Made by a program: the position numbers and the translations under genes | Notes under the pieces: model-generated | Told to the model about the DNA's origin: nothing | Databases searched by the model: none | The model's input: only the letters and a program-made list of their open reading frames with translations | Shown: one piece after another, positions 42,361 to 50,823 of the stretch | Numbering within the stretch: the stretch's first letter is position 1 | Layout: each line of letters begins with the position of its first letter | NCBI RefSeq assembly: GCF_002101885.1 | Contig: NZ_LQPS01000040.1 | Coordinates: 21,767 to 85,766 of the forward strand | Origin: Mycolicibacter senuensis | GTDB lineage: Bacteria; Actinomycetota; Actinomycetes; Mycobacteriales; Mycobacteriaceae | Length of the DNA: 64,000 nucleotides | Direction of reading: 5' to 3'

Positions 42361-43272
42361 GTGCAGGAAACCATTGCGGTACCACGAAGCCGGGACCGGG
42401 TTGCGGTGACGCGGCTGGGTCTGGCCACGCCGGTGGTCATTCAGGTTCCCGGAACGGCATCGGAGTGGGAGTCCGGCGGCGGCATCGACGACATCGCCGC
42501 GATCGGTGCGGCTGCCGACGCACTCGGATTCGCCTACCTGACCTGTTCGGAGCATGTCGCGGTTCCTGCCGACGCGGCGGAGGTCCGAGGAGCGACGTAT
42601 TGGGATCCGTTGGCCACCTTGGCGTTTCTGGCCGCTCGCACCAGCAGCATCAGGTTGGTCACCTCGGTCCTGGTGCTGGGGTATCACCATCCCCTGGAGA
42701 TCGCCAAGCGCTACGGGACCCTCGACCGGATCAGCGGCGGCCGGCTCACGCTGGGGGTGGGGGTCGGCTCGCTGCGCGAGGAGTTCGACCTGCTCGGCTG
42801 CGAATGGGAAGACCGCGGGGCCCGGGCCGACGACGCGATGAAGGCGTTGCGGGCGTCGTTGTCCACCACCGAGCCGTCCTACCACGGTCCGTTCTACCGG
42901 TTCGATTCGATGGTCGTGGCGCCCTGTGCGGTACAGCCGCGAGTGCCGATCTGGGTGGGCGGGCGAACCCGCCGATCCCTGCGGCGTGCGGTGGAGTTGG
43001 GCGACGGGTGGACACCGTTCGGACTCACCGCCGCCGACGTCGTGAAGTTCCTTGATTCGGTGCACCGCCCGAGCGACTTCACCGTGGTGCTCGCATCACC
43101 GCCGCTGGACCCGATCGGCGCCGGACAGCAGGCGCTCGACCGGATCGGCCGCCTGGCGGACCTCGGTGCCACCGATGTGACGTGCGCGCTCTCGGCGCGA
43201 TCCGCTGCACACTTCATCGAGCAGCTGACCGCACTTGCCGAGCTGGCGAATCTCGACGGGGGACGACCATGA
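42361..43272 (+). CDS. LLM-class F420-dependent oxidoreductase
   Basis: This 303-residue luciferase-like protein has LGFAYLTCSEHVAVP, TSVLVLGYHHPLEIAKRYGTLD, LGVGVGSLREEFDLLG and VPIWVGGRTRRSLRRA. The start is uncertain: GTG 42361 gives 14 residues more than GTG 42406, which begins VTRLGLATPVV as the family usually does. The gene is divergent from the SDR-TetR unit across the palindrome, so it is probably regulated by it. The SnoaL-like gene overlaps its stop. Confidence 0.88.
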   Translation: MQETIAVPRSRDRVAVTRLGLATPVVIQVPGTASEWESGGGIDDIAAIGAAADALGFAYLTCSEHVAVPADAAEVRGATYWDPLATLAFLAARTSSIRLVTSVLVLGYHHPLEIAKRYGTLDRISGGRLTLGVGVGSLREEFDLLGCEWEDRGARADDAMKALRASLSTTEPSYHGPFYRFDSMVVAPCAVQPRVPIWVGGRTRRSLRRAVELGDGWTPFGLTAADVVKFLDSVHRPSDFTVVLASPPLDPIGAGQQALDRIGRLADLGATDVTCALSARSAAHFIEQLTALAELANLDGGRP

Positions 43273-43763
43273 CCGACCAACGGCTCGCCGACCTCGAACA
43301 CCGGCTGCAACGCATCGAGGACGAGCGCGCGATCGAGCGGATGATCGCCTGCTACGGGCCGCTGGTGGACGCCGGGGACGCCGAATCCACTGCCGGGCTG
43401 TGGCGAGCCGACGGGATCTATGACGTCGAGAACTGGCTGATGAAGGGCCGCAACGACATTGCCTCGATGGTGCGTTCCACGGGACATCAGCAGCTGATCA
43501 ACGGCGGTTGTGTGCACTTCCTGGGCCCGGCGGTGGTCACCGTGCACGGCGACGACGCCGTGGCGGTGTGCGATTCGACGCTGCTGGTCAGACAGGACGA
43601 CGGCTACCGGGTGGCGCGTGGGGGCGCCAACTACTTTCACCTCAGCAGGGCGCCCGAGTCGCCGTGGCGCTGGCAGATCGTCAAACGCGTCACCCGGCGT
43701 CTCGACGGCAGCGCCGACAGCCGCGCCCTACTGGTCGACGGGGTAGCGGGGCGGATTCGCTGA
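43269..43763 (+). CDS. SnoaL/NTF2-like protein
   Basis: This 164-residue cone-fold protein has DERAIERMIACYGPLVDAGD (about 18-37), GLWRADGIYDVE and a C-terminal WRWQIVKRVTRRLDG. It starts at ATG 43269 overlapping the LLM stop (ATGA). SnoaL-4 proteins act as hydratases, isomerases or dehydratases. It is the second SnoaL-like protein of the window and converges on the hydrolase gene at 43767 with only 3 bp between stops. Confidence 0.82.
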   Translation: MTDQRLADLEHRLQRIEDERAIERMIACYGPLVDAGDAESTAGLWRADGIYDVENWLMKGRNDIASMVRSTGHQQLINGGCVHFLGPAVVTVHGDDAVAVCDSTLLVRQDDGYRVARGGANYFHLSRAPESPWRWQIVKRVTRRLDGSADSRALLVDGVAGRIR

Positions 43764-43766
43764 GGG

Positions 43767-44648
43767 CTAGCCGGAGCCCGAGACCGAGGCCAGGAACTCC
43801 CGCGCCAGCCGGGTGAACTCCTCGGGCCGGTCGTAGGTGACGATGTGCCCGGCGCCGGCGATGCTGACCAGCCGGGACTGCGGGGTGGCGGCCTGGGCTG
43901 CGGCCAGCTGGGCTGCCCCGACCAGCGGATCCTCAGCGCCGCGGACCCACAGCGTCGGCACGGCCAGCCCCGGCAGCTCGGGCAGCAGGTTCAGTCGCAT
44001 CGAACGCGGCCCGTAGGCCTCGATCTGCCAGTCGTCCAACGCCTTCTCGCCGTAGCGGTGCTTGGCCCGAGCCTCGTCGACCGCCGCGGCGATGATCTCC
44101 TCGAAATCCGGGGACTGTTCTCCGGCAGCGAGATTGGCGACCATGGACCGGCGGATGGCGCCGGGGTACCGGGCGAGATACCAGGTGGCGGCGCGCAGCA
44201 GACCGGGGGTGCGCATGACCGACCAGGTCAGGAACTGCGCCGGACGTTTCGCCTCGAGCCCGCCGGGCCCGATCGCCACCAGGGCGCTGACCCGCTCGGG
44301 ATGCTCAAGGGCGAAGCCGGTGGCGATCCCGGCGCCCAGCGACAGCCCGATCAGCGCCACCCGCGGTAGCCGCAGTGCGTCGAGCAACTCGTGCAGAAAG
44401 CGGCGGAAGAACGCATCGTCGAGCACGCCGCTCCAGGGCCTGCTGGCCCCGTGGCGGGGCAGGTCGATCAGCTGCACCCGGTGGTCGGCGGCCAGTGCCG
44501 GAGCGACGCGCCGCCACACGCCCTGCGCGGTGTCGAGCATCGCGCCGTGCAGCAGCAGCAGTGGCGGGCCGGTATCACCGCCGTGGTAGACCCGCACCGG
44601 GCCGCCGCACACCGTCAGGTCGGTGTGGTTGTCGAACAGGTCGGTCAC
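43767..44648 (-). CDS. Alpha/beta-hydrolase
   Basis: The 293-residue hydrolase has the oxyanion motif LLLLHGAML (about 30-38), nucleophile GLSLGAG (about 101-107), Asp in RGAEDPLVG and His in GAGHIVTYD. The start is GTG 44648. Because the HsaC-like dioxygenase lacks an adjacent hydrolase, this is one of few candidates here for a meta-cleavage hydrolase, but the sequence is generic and the two genes are far apart. A haloperoxidase or esterase role is also possible. Confidence 0.85.
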   Translation of the reverse strand: MTDLFDNHTDLTVCGGPVRVYHGGDTGPPLLLLHGAMLDTAQGVWRRVAPALAADHRVQLIDLPRHGASRPWSGVLDDAFFRRFLHELLDALRLPRVALIGLSLGAGIATGFALEHPERVSALVAIGPGGLEAKRPAQFLTWSVMRTPGLLRAATWYLARYPGAIRRSMVANLAAGEQSPDFEEIIAAAVDEARAKHRYGEKALDDWQIEAYGPRSMRLNLLPELPGLAVPTLWVRGAEDPLVGAAQLAAAQAATPQSRLVSIAGAGHIVTYDRPEEFTRLAREFLASVSGSG

Positions 44649-44684
44649 GGTCGTCTCCGTCGGCGTCGCCCGCCGATTGCCCGG

Positions 44685-45713
44685 TCAGCGGAAGCGGACG
44701 TGCAACGTCGCCAAGCCGAAGATCTTCTTGTCACCGGATTTCGCGCCGATCAGGATGACGCCGGTGCGGGTCTGGGGATCCAGCGACTTGATCTTGCCGC
44801 TGAACTCGATGTCGGCGCCCTCCTTGGCCGACACCACCGCCGGCGCCGAAAGCCGCACCGCATAGCGGGTGACCGAGCCGGGGTCGCCGGTCCAGGCGGA
44901 GGCGAAGCCGGCGCCCAGGCCCATGGTCAGCATGCCGTGGGCGATCACGTCGGGCAGGCCGGCCAGCTTGGCGATCTCCTCGTCCCAGTGGATCGGGTTG
45001 GCGTCGCCGGCCACCCCGGCGTAGTTCACCAGATCGCCGCGCGACAGCCGGGTGTGGCGCACCGGCAGCTGGTCGCCGACTTTCACCTCGTCGAACGACG
45101 GCGTGGCCGGGGTGCGGGTCAGGCCGCCGTCGGCGAGGTGGATCTGCCCCTCGGGCCGGACCGTTTTGCAGTAGGCGGCTTGGGATTCGCCGATGCCGAG
45201 GATGTTGACGTCGTGCATCATCGCGTTGTGCACGGCCGTCTTGATGGCCGGGTCAATGTCCTCGGCGGTCACCCCGACGACGGTGGTGTGCAAGGTGTGC
45301 ACCCGCTCGCCGGCGCCGTCGGTGAAGGTGTTGGTGACGGTGATCAGGTCTCGGCCGGCGATCCGGCGCACCGACGTCAGCTCGACATCGATCTTCAGCT
45401 CGTCGCCGGCGACGATCGGCCGGTGCTGTTCGAAGACCTCTTCGGTCTGCATGTAGGTGTCATAACCGACGACCACCGATTCGAACATCTCTCGGTTGCA
45501 GCTCATCCCCGGAGTCGAGGTGAACGTCAGCGGCGCCACCACCTCGGGGTAGCCCATCTCCGCGGCCGCCGCGACGTCCCAGTGCGCCGGGTGATAGTCC
45601 TGCACCGCGCGGGCGTACTCGCGGACCTTCTCCCGGCCGACCAGATAGGTGCCGTCCATCTGGTAGTAGTGGCCGACCCGTGCTTCCATCGGCGAGGGCT
45701 GTGCTGCGGTCAT
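44685..45713 (-). CDS. Fused HadA-HadB-type (3R)-hydroxyacyl dehydratase
   Basis: The 342-residue protein joins a HadA-like hotdog (about 10-160; REKVREYARAVQDYHPAHWD, APLTFTS) to a HadB-like MaoC hotdog (about 195-342; VGDQLPVRHTRLSRGDLVNYAGVAGD... split here). The catalytic Asp/His are in GDANPIHWD, and AHGMLTMGLG follows. In mycolic-acid FAS-II, HadA and HadB are separate subunits of one dehydratase, and fused forms occur in mycobacteria. ATG 45713 is favoured. Nearby genes do not form a FAS-II operon, so it may serve a specialised fatty-acid or enoyl-CoA step. Confidence 0.88.
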   Translation of the reverse strand: MTAAQPSPMEARVGHYYQMDGTYLVGREKVREYARAVQDYHPAHWDVAAAAEMGYPEVVAPLTFTSTPGMSCNREMFESVVVGYDTYMQTEEVFEQHRPIVAGDELKIDVELTSVRRIAGRDLITVTNTFTDGAGERVHTLHTTVVGVTAEDIDPAIKTAVHNAMMHDVNILGIGESQAAYCKTVRPEGQIHLADGGLTRTPATPSFDEVKVGDQLPVRHTRLSRGDLVNYAGVAGDANPIHWDEEIAKLAGLPDVIAHGMLTMGLGAGFASAWTGDPGSVTRYAVRLSAPAVVSAKEGADIEFSGKIKSLDPQTRTGVILIGAKSGDKKIFGLATLHVRFR

Positions 45714-45820
45714 GAATGGACTCAACCGTTCTGTCGGGGTGTTTGCTGCGCCCGACCCAAGCACCCTAGCGCGCGGACTCGGCGACTGGAGATGCCGTGC
45801 CCCCGGCGGGCTCGAGCCGG

Positions 45821-46258
45821 TCAGGTGAGCAGTGGGGCCAGCATGCGCCAGCGGCGGTGCCGATGGGCGAACATCAGCCGGATGAACAGCCTGGTGCCCC
45901 AACCGGTGACGCCGTCGTCGGTTTCGATCTCGTCGGTGTAGCGGCAGCGATGTTCGTCGAGCGGAGTGAAGGTCAGGCGATGGTTCCAGGTGCGCACCGG
46001 GCCGCCGCACTCATTGGTGTAGATCATCAGGTCGTCGAGTTCTTTGATCTCGAGGCGATGGGTCCAGGTCGGGATGACGCCGAACCACCACAGCCGCGCC
46101 GACACGCGGGTGCCCACCTCGACGCGATCGGGGACCGCCGATAGGGACATCGTGAGCAGCGGGGCCAAAACGAACCGCATCAATTCGGGTTTTCGCGCCA
46201 GCGCCGCGGCGCGTTCGGCCGGAATCGGTAGCTCGGTACGCAGGACAACGGTGCTCAT
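45821..46258 (-). CDS. SRPBCC/polyketide-cyclase-like protein
   Basis: The 145-residue helix-grip protein starts MSTVVLRTELPIPAERAAAL and contains a strand pattern ending TWTHRLEIKELDD...GGPVRTWNHRLTFTPLDEHRCRYTDEIE. SRPBCC proteins bind or transform hydrophobic ligands. ATG 46258 gives the natural N-terminus; the frame continues upstream over the divergent gene. It is divergent from the SCO6745-like gene with only 19 bp between starts, leaving little room for regulation. Confidence 0.75.
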   Translation of the reverse strand: MSTVVLRTELPIPAERAAALARKPELMRFVLAPLLTMSLSAVPDRVEVGTRVSARLWWFGVIPTWTHRLEIKELDDLMIYTNECGGPVRTWNHRLTFTPLDEHRCRYTDEIETDDGVTGWGTRLFIRLMFAHRHRRWRMLAPLLT

Positions 46259-46277
46259 TTTGTGCCAGCCTAGCCAA

Positions 46278-47030
46278 ATGAGCGACATCGAGAAGTCAGC
46301 CGCAGCCACCGGAGCGGCGATGGAGCAGGCCGTCGCTGTGTTCATGCTGCACCCGCAGACCTTCGCGGGCAGTGTCGCCGCCGGCTACCAGAACCCGCTT
46401 GCCGGTTATGTCGCCGGCCGCGGCGGGGTGCTCGGCGATGCCACAGGTGAGGCCGTCGGCGCGGTTTTCGCGGTGTTCGAGCCGACCGGATTGAGCGCGC
46501 TGTGGAACGAAGGCGTCGCGGTGCACGGCGCTGCCGGCGCGGCGCAACGGTACTGGGAGCAGACGGCCGAGTTCGGGCGCACCTACCTGGCCGACGCCCA
46601 GGGGCTGGGTCGGATCGCCGCACTCGGGGAGAAGGTCATCGTGGCAACGCCCGGGGCGGGTCTGCCGTTGTTCGCCGGCTGGCGGGCGATGCCGCTGGCC
46701 GACGACGCGGCGGCGCGCGCACTGCAGGTGATGTTCGTGCTGCGGGAACTGCGCGCGGGCGTGCACTTCAACGCGCTCACCATCTCCGGCGTCACGCCGA
46801 TCGAGGCGCACATGCTCAACAAGGGGCCGCAGTACGCCGCGATGTTCGGGTGGCCCGAACCGTTCGCGGACGGGTCCGACAAGAAGGACCGCTACGCCCA
46901 GATCGAAGTGGCGACCGACCGGCGGATGACGGAACTGTTCGCGGCCGCGCTGACGCCGGACGAGGCCGAGGAGCTGGCCCGGTTGAGCGCCGCCGCACTC
47001 GCCGCGCTGCAGGCCGCCGTCCCGGCCTGA
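46278..47030 (+). CDS. SCO6745-family helical protein of unknown function
   Basis: This 250-residue, largely helical protein matches the SCO6745 family: FMLHPQTFAGSVAAGYQNPLAGYVAGRGGVLG, FAVFEPTGLSALW, then LRELRAGVHFNAL. The function of the family is unknown; no catalytic motif is evident. ATG 46278 is chosen as first start after the divergent gene. Poor spacing to a ribosome site suggests a short leader. It precedes the amidohydrolase by 49 bp on the same strand. Confidence 0.75.
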   Translation: MSDIEKSAAATGAAMEQAVAVFMLHPQTFAGSVAAGYQNPLAGYVAGRGGVLGDATGEAVGAVFAVFEPTGLSALWNEGVAVHGAAGAAQRYWEQTAEFGRTYLADAQGLGRIAALGEKVIVATPGAGLPLFAGWRAMPLADDAAARALQVMFVLRELRAGVHFNALTISGVTPIEAHMLNKGPQYAAMFGWPEPFADGSDKKDRYAQIEVATDRRMTELFAAALTPDEAEELARLSAAALAALQAAVPA

Positions 47031-47079
47031 CCCGGGGGAACCAGCCTGCCACGGAGTATCGAGCGGAATTGAGGAAGCC

Positions 47080-48354
47080 ATGACTGCACCATGGGACGCG
47101 ATCGACCGGTACGTCGTCATCTCGACCGACACCCACGCCGGGGCGGATCTTTACGACTACAAGCCGTATCTGCCGGCACGACTCCACGACGATTTCGATG
47201 GCTGGGCAACGGCGTACAGCAGCCCGTTCGACGACCTGATCGTCGCGACCGCCAACCGCAACTGGGACCACCAGCTGCGGATCTCCGAGATGGACGCCGA
47301 CGGGGTGGCGGCCGAGGTGTTGTTGCCCAACACCGTTCCGCCGTTCTTCCCGACCACGCCCAACATCACCATCAGCCTGCCGCGTACCCGTGCCGAGTTC
47401 GAGAAGCGCTGGGCCGGTGTACAGGCCCACAACCGATGGCAGGTCGACTTCTGCGCGTTGGCGCCGGCCCGGCGGCGCGGCCTGATCCAGATCTTCCCCA
47501 ACGACATCGACCTGGCGTGCGAGGAGATCCGTTGGGGCGCCGGGCAGGAGTGCTTCGGCGGGGTGCTGATCCCGGCCGTCTCACCGGGCGACCCGCAGGT
47601 GGCTCCGCTGTTTCACACCCGCTATGAACCGATCTGGGCGCTCTGCGCCGAGCTGGACCTGACGGTGGTGCAGCACGCCGGGGCGGGCAGCCCGGAGATG
47701 CCGATGGACCAGCCGGCCTCCAACGCGGTGCTGATAACCGAGATGGCGCTGTGGGCCCAGCGCACGCTGGGTCACCTGATCCTGGCCGGCGTCTTCGAGC
47801 GATACCCGGCGTTGCGGTTCGTACCGACCGAGCAGGGCACCTTATGGGTACAGCAGCAACTGATGATGCTCGATGCCATGGTGCCCACCATGAGGACCGA
47901 GGCGCACAACCGCACCTACGGGATGTTCGGCGGCTCCTCCGTCGACGAGATGACCATGCTCCCCAGCGAATACGCCAAGCGGAACTGTTACCTGGCCAGT
48001 GAGCTGACGCCCTATGACGCGGCGATGATCGACTACCTGGGCGCCGATCACATCATGTGGGGCAGCGACTATCCGCACGAGGAAGGGTTCGCGCCGCATT
48101 CCACCCTGGCCCTCCGCTGGGCGCTGCACAACCGGACCGAGCAGGAGTGCCGGAAGATCCTGGCCGGGAACGCCGCTCGGCTGTACCGCTTCGACCTCGA
48201 CGCACTGGCTCCGGTGGCCGCCCGGATCGGACCGACCGTCGCCGAAGTGGCGACACCGCTGGGCGACACCGGCTATCGCGCCCCGGCCGCGTTCGGGTAC
48301 CGGCCCTTCGAGGGCGGGCTGGCGCTCAAGCGGCTGGCCCCGGAACGCGGGTAG
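47080..48354 (+). CDS. Amidohydrolase-family (amidohydrolase 2) metal-dependent hydrolase
   Basis: The 424-residue TIM-barrel enzyme has STDTHAGADL (about 16-25) in place of the DxH metal motif, VVQHAGAGSPE with a metal His and WGSDYPHEEG with the catalytic Asp. The family includes decarboxylases and hydrolases such as ACMSD and gamma-resorcylate decarboxylase, so it may decarboxylate a ring product. ATG 47080 follows GAGGAA. It converges on the second HsaA-like gene, sharing a palindrome that spans both stop codons. Confidence 0.87.
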   Translation: MTAPWDAIDRYVVISTDTHAGADLYDYKPYLPARLHDDFDGWATAYSSPFDDLIVATANRNWDHQLRISEMDADGVAAEVLLPNTVPPFFPTTPNITISLPRTRAEFEKRWAGVQAHNRWQVDFCALAPARRRGLIQIFPNDIDLACEEIRWGAGQECFGGVLIPAVSPGDPQVAPLFHTRYEPIWALCAELDLTVVQHAGAGSPEMPMDQPASNAVLITEMALWAQRTLGHLILAGVFERYPALRFVPTEQGTLWVQQQLMMLDAMVPTMRTEAHNRTYGMFGGSSVDEMTMLPSEYAKRNCYLASELTPYDAAMIDYLGADHIMWGSDYPHEEGFAPHSTLALRWALHNRTEQECRKILAGNAARLYRFDLDALAPVAARIGPTVAEVATPLGDTGYRAPAAFGYRPFEGGLALKRLAPERG

Positions 48355-48365
48355 GGCCGGCCCTA
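48352..48365. terminator. Palindrome TAGGGCCGGCCCTA spanning two convergent stop codons
   Basis: The first three and last three bases are the TAG stop codons of the amidohydrolase (+) and the HsaA-like gene (-). The element is fully palindromic and could form a short hairpin with arms TAGGG/CCCTA in either transcript, a possible bidirectional terminator. There is no T-tract. Confidence 0.4.
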
Positions 48366-49544
48366 GATCATCGCCCGCAGCGGCCCCTGCGGGTCGATGC
48401 CCAGCGAACTGAGCGCGGCGGCGTGGAACGTGGTGCCGGGCACATGGATCGCGTGGTTGAGTCCGGCATGCGCGTCTCGCCAATACCGTTGCAGCGGTTT
48501 GTCCATCCGCAACGCATTGCCTCCCGAACGGGCGAAGATCTGGTCGACGGCCATCACCGCGCGCCACACCGCACGCACCTGGGTGCGGCGCCCGGCGGCA
48601 CGGTCGGCGAAGCCGACCTCGGCACCGGCGGCGACCATGTCGTAGATCCGGTCGGTGTTGGCCAACAACTCCTGGCGGGCGGCGTTGATGTCGGCGGCCG
48701 CCTCACCGATGGCGTACAGGACATAGGGGTCTTCTTTGATCGCGGTCCCGGTGGCGCTCACCCGCTCCCGCTGATAGTCCAGGTGGGCGGCCAGCGCGCC
48801 TTCGGCAATGCCGATGACCGCCGAGGAGATGCCCAGCGGAAACATCGTCGACCACGGCATCAGATACAGCGGGTTGGTCATGCCGGCCTCACGCTGGGCA
48901 CTGCCGTCCATCACCTTGAGGCCGTCCATGGTGCGGTAGCCGGGGACGAACGCGTCCTTGACGATGACGTCTTTGGAGCCGGTTCCGCGCAGCCCCACCA
49001 CATCCCAGGAGTCATCGACGATCTGGTAGTCGGCGCGGGGCAGGATCATGTGCAGAATCGCCGGCGGCATGACCGGCACGCCGTCGGCGTCGCCGACCAT
49101 CGCGCCGAGAATGATCCAGTCGCAGTGGTCGGTGCCGGAACTGAACTGCCACCGGCCGTTGAACAGGTAGCCGCCATCGACCGGTTTGGCCACGCCCTGC
49201 GGCGCATACGGCGAGGCCATCCAGGTGTCGACGTCGTCGGCCCACACCTCGGCGCCGACCCGCGGATCGGCGTAGGCCAGCTGATAGGGGTGCACGCCGA
49301 CCACGCCGGCAACCCACCCGGCTGAAGGGTCCAGCGCCGCGGTGGCCATCACGGTCTCGGCCCACTCGCGCGGATGCGCCTCATAGCCACCGTGTTGGGC
49401 GGACTGCAACAACCGGATCGAGCCCGCGCTCTTCATCGCCTTGACCGTCTGATCGGTCAGCCGGCCGATCTTCTCGGCCTCGCCGGCCTGCTCCCGCAGC
49501 TGGTCGGCGACGTCCATCAGCAGGTCGATCACGCGCTCGCCCAT
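48363..49544 (-). CDS. Second HsaA-like flavin-dependent hydroxylase
   Basis: This 393-residue protein has the same length as the gene at 25267 and is well over 80% identical by eye: SPYAPQGVAKPVDGGY, FSSGTDHCDW, VGLRGTGSKDV and QRYWRDAHAG. It belongs to the HsaA-type ACAD-fold hydroxylases that use reduced flavin from a separate reductase. ATG 49544 has GAGGA seven bases upstream. It has no HsaC neighbour, unlike its paralogue, and faces the amidohydrolase. Substrate divergence or recent duplication is likely. Confidence 0.86.
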   Translation of the reverse strand: MGERVIDLLMDVADQLREQAGEAEKIGRLTDQTVKAMKSAGSIRLLQSAQHGGYEAHPREWAETVMATAALDPSAGWVAGVVGVHPYQLAYADPRVGAEVWADDVDTWMASPYAPQGVAKPVDGGYLFNGRWQFSSGTDHCDWIILGAMVGDADGVPVMPPAILHMILPRADYQIVDDSWDVVGLRGTGSKDVIVKDAFVPGYRTMDGLKVMDGSAQREAGMTNPLYLMPWSTMFPLGISSAVIGIAEGALAAHLDYQRERVSATGTAIKEDPYVLYAIGEAAADINAARQELLANTDRIYDMVAAGAEVGFADRAAGRRTQVRAVWRAVMAVDQIFARSGGNALRMDKPLQRYWRDAHAGLNHAIHVPGTTFHAAALSSLGIDPQGPLRAMI

Positions 49545-49638
49545 GTTGTCGTCCTCACGTCGTAGACCGGAAAACGAATGGTGTGGTGCCGATGATGTCA
49601 CCGTCGAGGGCCGGTGTCTGCCGAAAACGCCGGTGAAC

Positions 49639-50208
49639 TCAGCTGATGGCCACGCCGCGCTCGAAGATCCGGATCAGCGACGGCACGATGCTGTGGCGCG
49701 GCACCATGCCGTGCGCCGCTTCACCGCAGGCTTTGACCAGTGGCCCGAACAGCGCTATCCGAATCCATTCCGGGGTGAGTTCCGCATCGAAGACGCCCTC
49801 CTGCTGTCCGCGGACGATGAGTTCGAGGATGGGCGCGGAGTCCGGCAATTGTTCGGCAGGGATGTCGCGCAGCACCGCGGGGTCGGCGAACAGGAACACG
49901 ATCCGATCGCCTTCGGGGGCCAGGGTGGTGATCACCCGCCGCATGGCGTCGCGAGCCGGGCCCTCGGCAGTGGCCGCGGCCCCGATGACACCGCTGATGA
50001 CCCGGATCGAATCCAGGGTGGTCTCGTAGATCAGCCGATCACGGTCGGCGAAGTAGCGGTGCAGGGTGGAACGCGCCACCTGGGCGGCAGCAGCGATCTG
50101 CGGCAGCGTGGCGGTGCGGTCCCGGGCGAGCACCGACGCCGTGGCCTGCAGAATCGCGGCCCGCGTGCGGGCCTGCGAACCGGTGAGCTCCGGGCTGTCG
50201 ACGTTCAT
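49639..50208 (-). CDS. TetR-family regulator of the MmpS/MmpL unit
   Basis: The 189-residue TetR protein has HTH residues at about 16-58 (ILQATASVLARDRTATLPQ, AAQVARSTLHRYFADRDRL). It is divergent from the small membrane protein/MmpS/MmpL genes with repeated TATAAGAC-type half sites in the gap at 50239-50267. It is therefore probably the local repressor of the transporter. ATG 50208 is the first start consistent with the HTH alignment. Confidence 0.9.
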   Translation of the reverse strand: MNVDSPELTGSQARTRAAILQATASVLARDRTATLPQIAAAAQVARSTLHRYFADRDRLIYETTLDSIRVISGVIGAAATAEGPARDAMRRVITTLAPEGDRIVFLFADPAVLRDIPAEQLPDSAPILELIVRGQQEGVFDAELTPEWIRIALFGPLVKACGEAAHGMVPRHSIVPSLIRIFERGVAIS

Positions 50209-50238
50209 GCCGAGAGCATACCCGCTGCCGCGTCCATT

Positions 50239-50267
50239 TATAAGACGTTGACGTCCTATAAGAGGAC
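50239..50267. promoter_or_regulatory. Overlapping inverted repeats, putative TetR operator for mmpS/mmpL
   Basis: TATAAGAC at 50239-50246 pairs with GTCCTATA at 50253-50260 (7 of 8), and GTCCT at 50253 pairs perfectly with AGGAC at 50263-50267. Three related half sites are thus spaced in one AT-rich block 31-59 bp upstream of the TetR start. Such a layout suits two TetR dimers. Confidence 0.55.
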
Positions 50268-50355
50268 ATATAACCTCCATCTTCGGGTGGACGCGTCCAA
50301 CGAGGCCGGCGGGCCGAACTCGGCGAGTACGCCACGGATGGAGGTGAGCGGTGCG

Positions 50356-50823
50356 ATGAACTGGAACTTTCTCGGCACGAACTGGCGCCTGTTCGGTGAT
50401 CTGGCCGCGGCCGCCTTCGTGGCGTTGTTGTGCTTCGCGGCCGGGGTGTTCTACTACATCCACCGGTTGCAGCAGCGGGCCCCGCTGCCGATCAGCGAAG
50501 GAATCGGAGCCCGAAAGGCCGTGCTGGCCAAGGTGCGCGGGCGCGAGCCGTTGTCATCACAGGAACTGGCGTTCGCCGGCCGCGTCATCGCCGATCAGCG
50601 CTCACCGCTGGCCTTCTGCATCCCGGCCGCGATCTTCTCGCTGGGCTGCTTCTACATATTCGGCAGCCTGGAGCAGTTGCACGGCGCCACCCCGTCGGAG
50701 CGCACCTTCCTCGGGGTGATCCCGATGCTCGGTTCGTTCAACGTGACCGCCCAACTGGTGCGGGGGGCGAAGCTGAAGAAGCGGTTGCCGGCGGCCGCCA
50801 CAGTGGAAGCCGACGGCGCGTGA
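50356..50823 (+). CDS. Small membrane protein preceding MmpS
   Basis: This 155-residue protein has an N-terminal span (about 17-37, FVALLCFAAGVFYYIHRL), a charged cytoplasmic stretch with an RKAVLAK helix, a second span (about 95-115) and a possible third (about 125-145). ATG 50356 follows GGAGGT; ATG 50338 is an alternative. GTGA overlap links it to mmpS. Its role in the MmpS/MmpL transporter is unknown, but the tight coupling suggests an accessory subunit. Confidence 0.75.
   Translation: MNWNFLGTNWRLFGDLAAAAFVALLCFAAGVFYYIHRLQQRAPLPISEGIGARKAVLAKVRGREPLSSQELAFAGRVIADQRSPLAFCIPAAIFSLGCFYIFGSLEQLHGATPSERTFLGVIPMLGSFNVTAQLVRGAKLKKRLPAAATVEADGA

Noticed and set aside
43767..44648. Alpha/beta-hydrolase as the missing HsaD meta-cleavage hydrolase
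   Set aside because: It has the general triad but no specific HsaD features and lies 19 kb from the dioxygenase; kept as a generic hydrolase.
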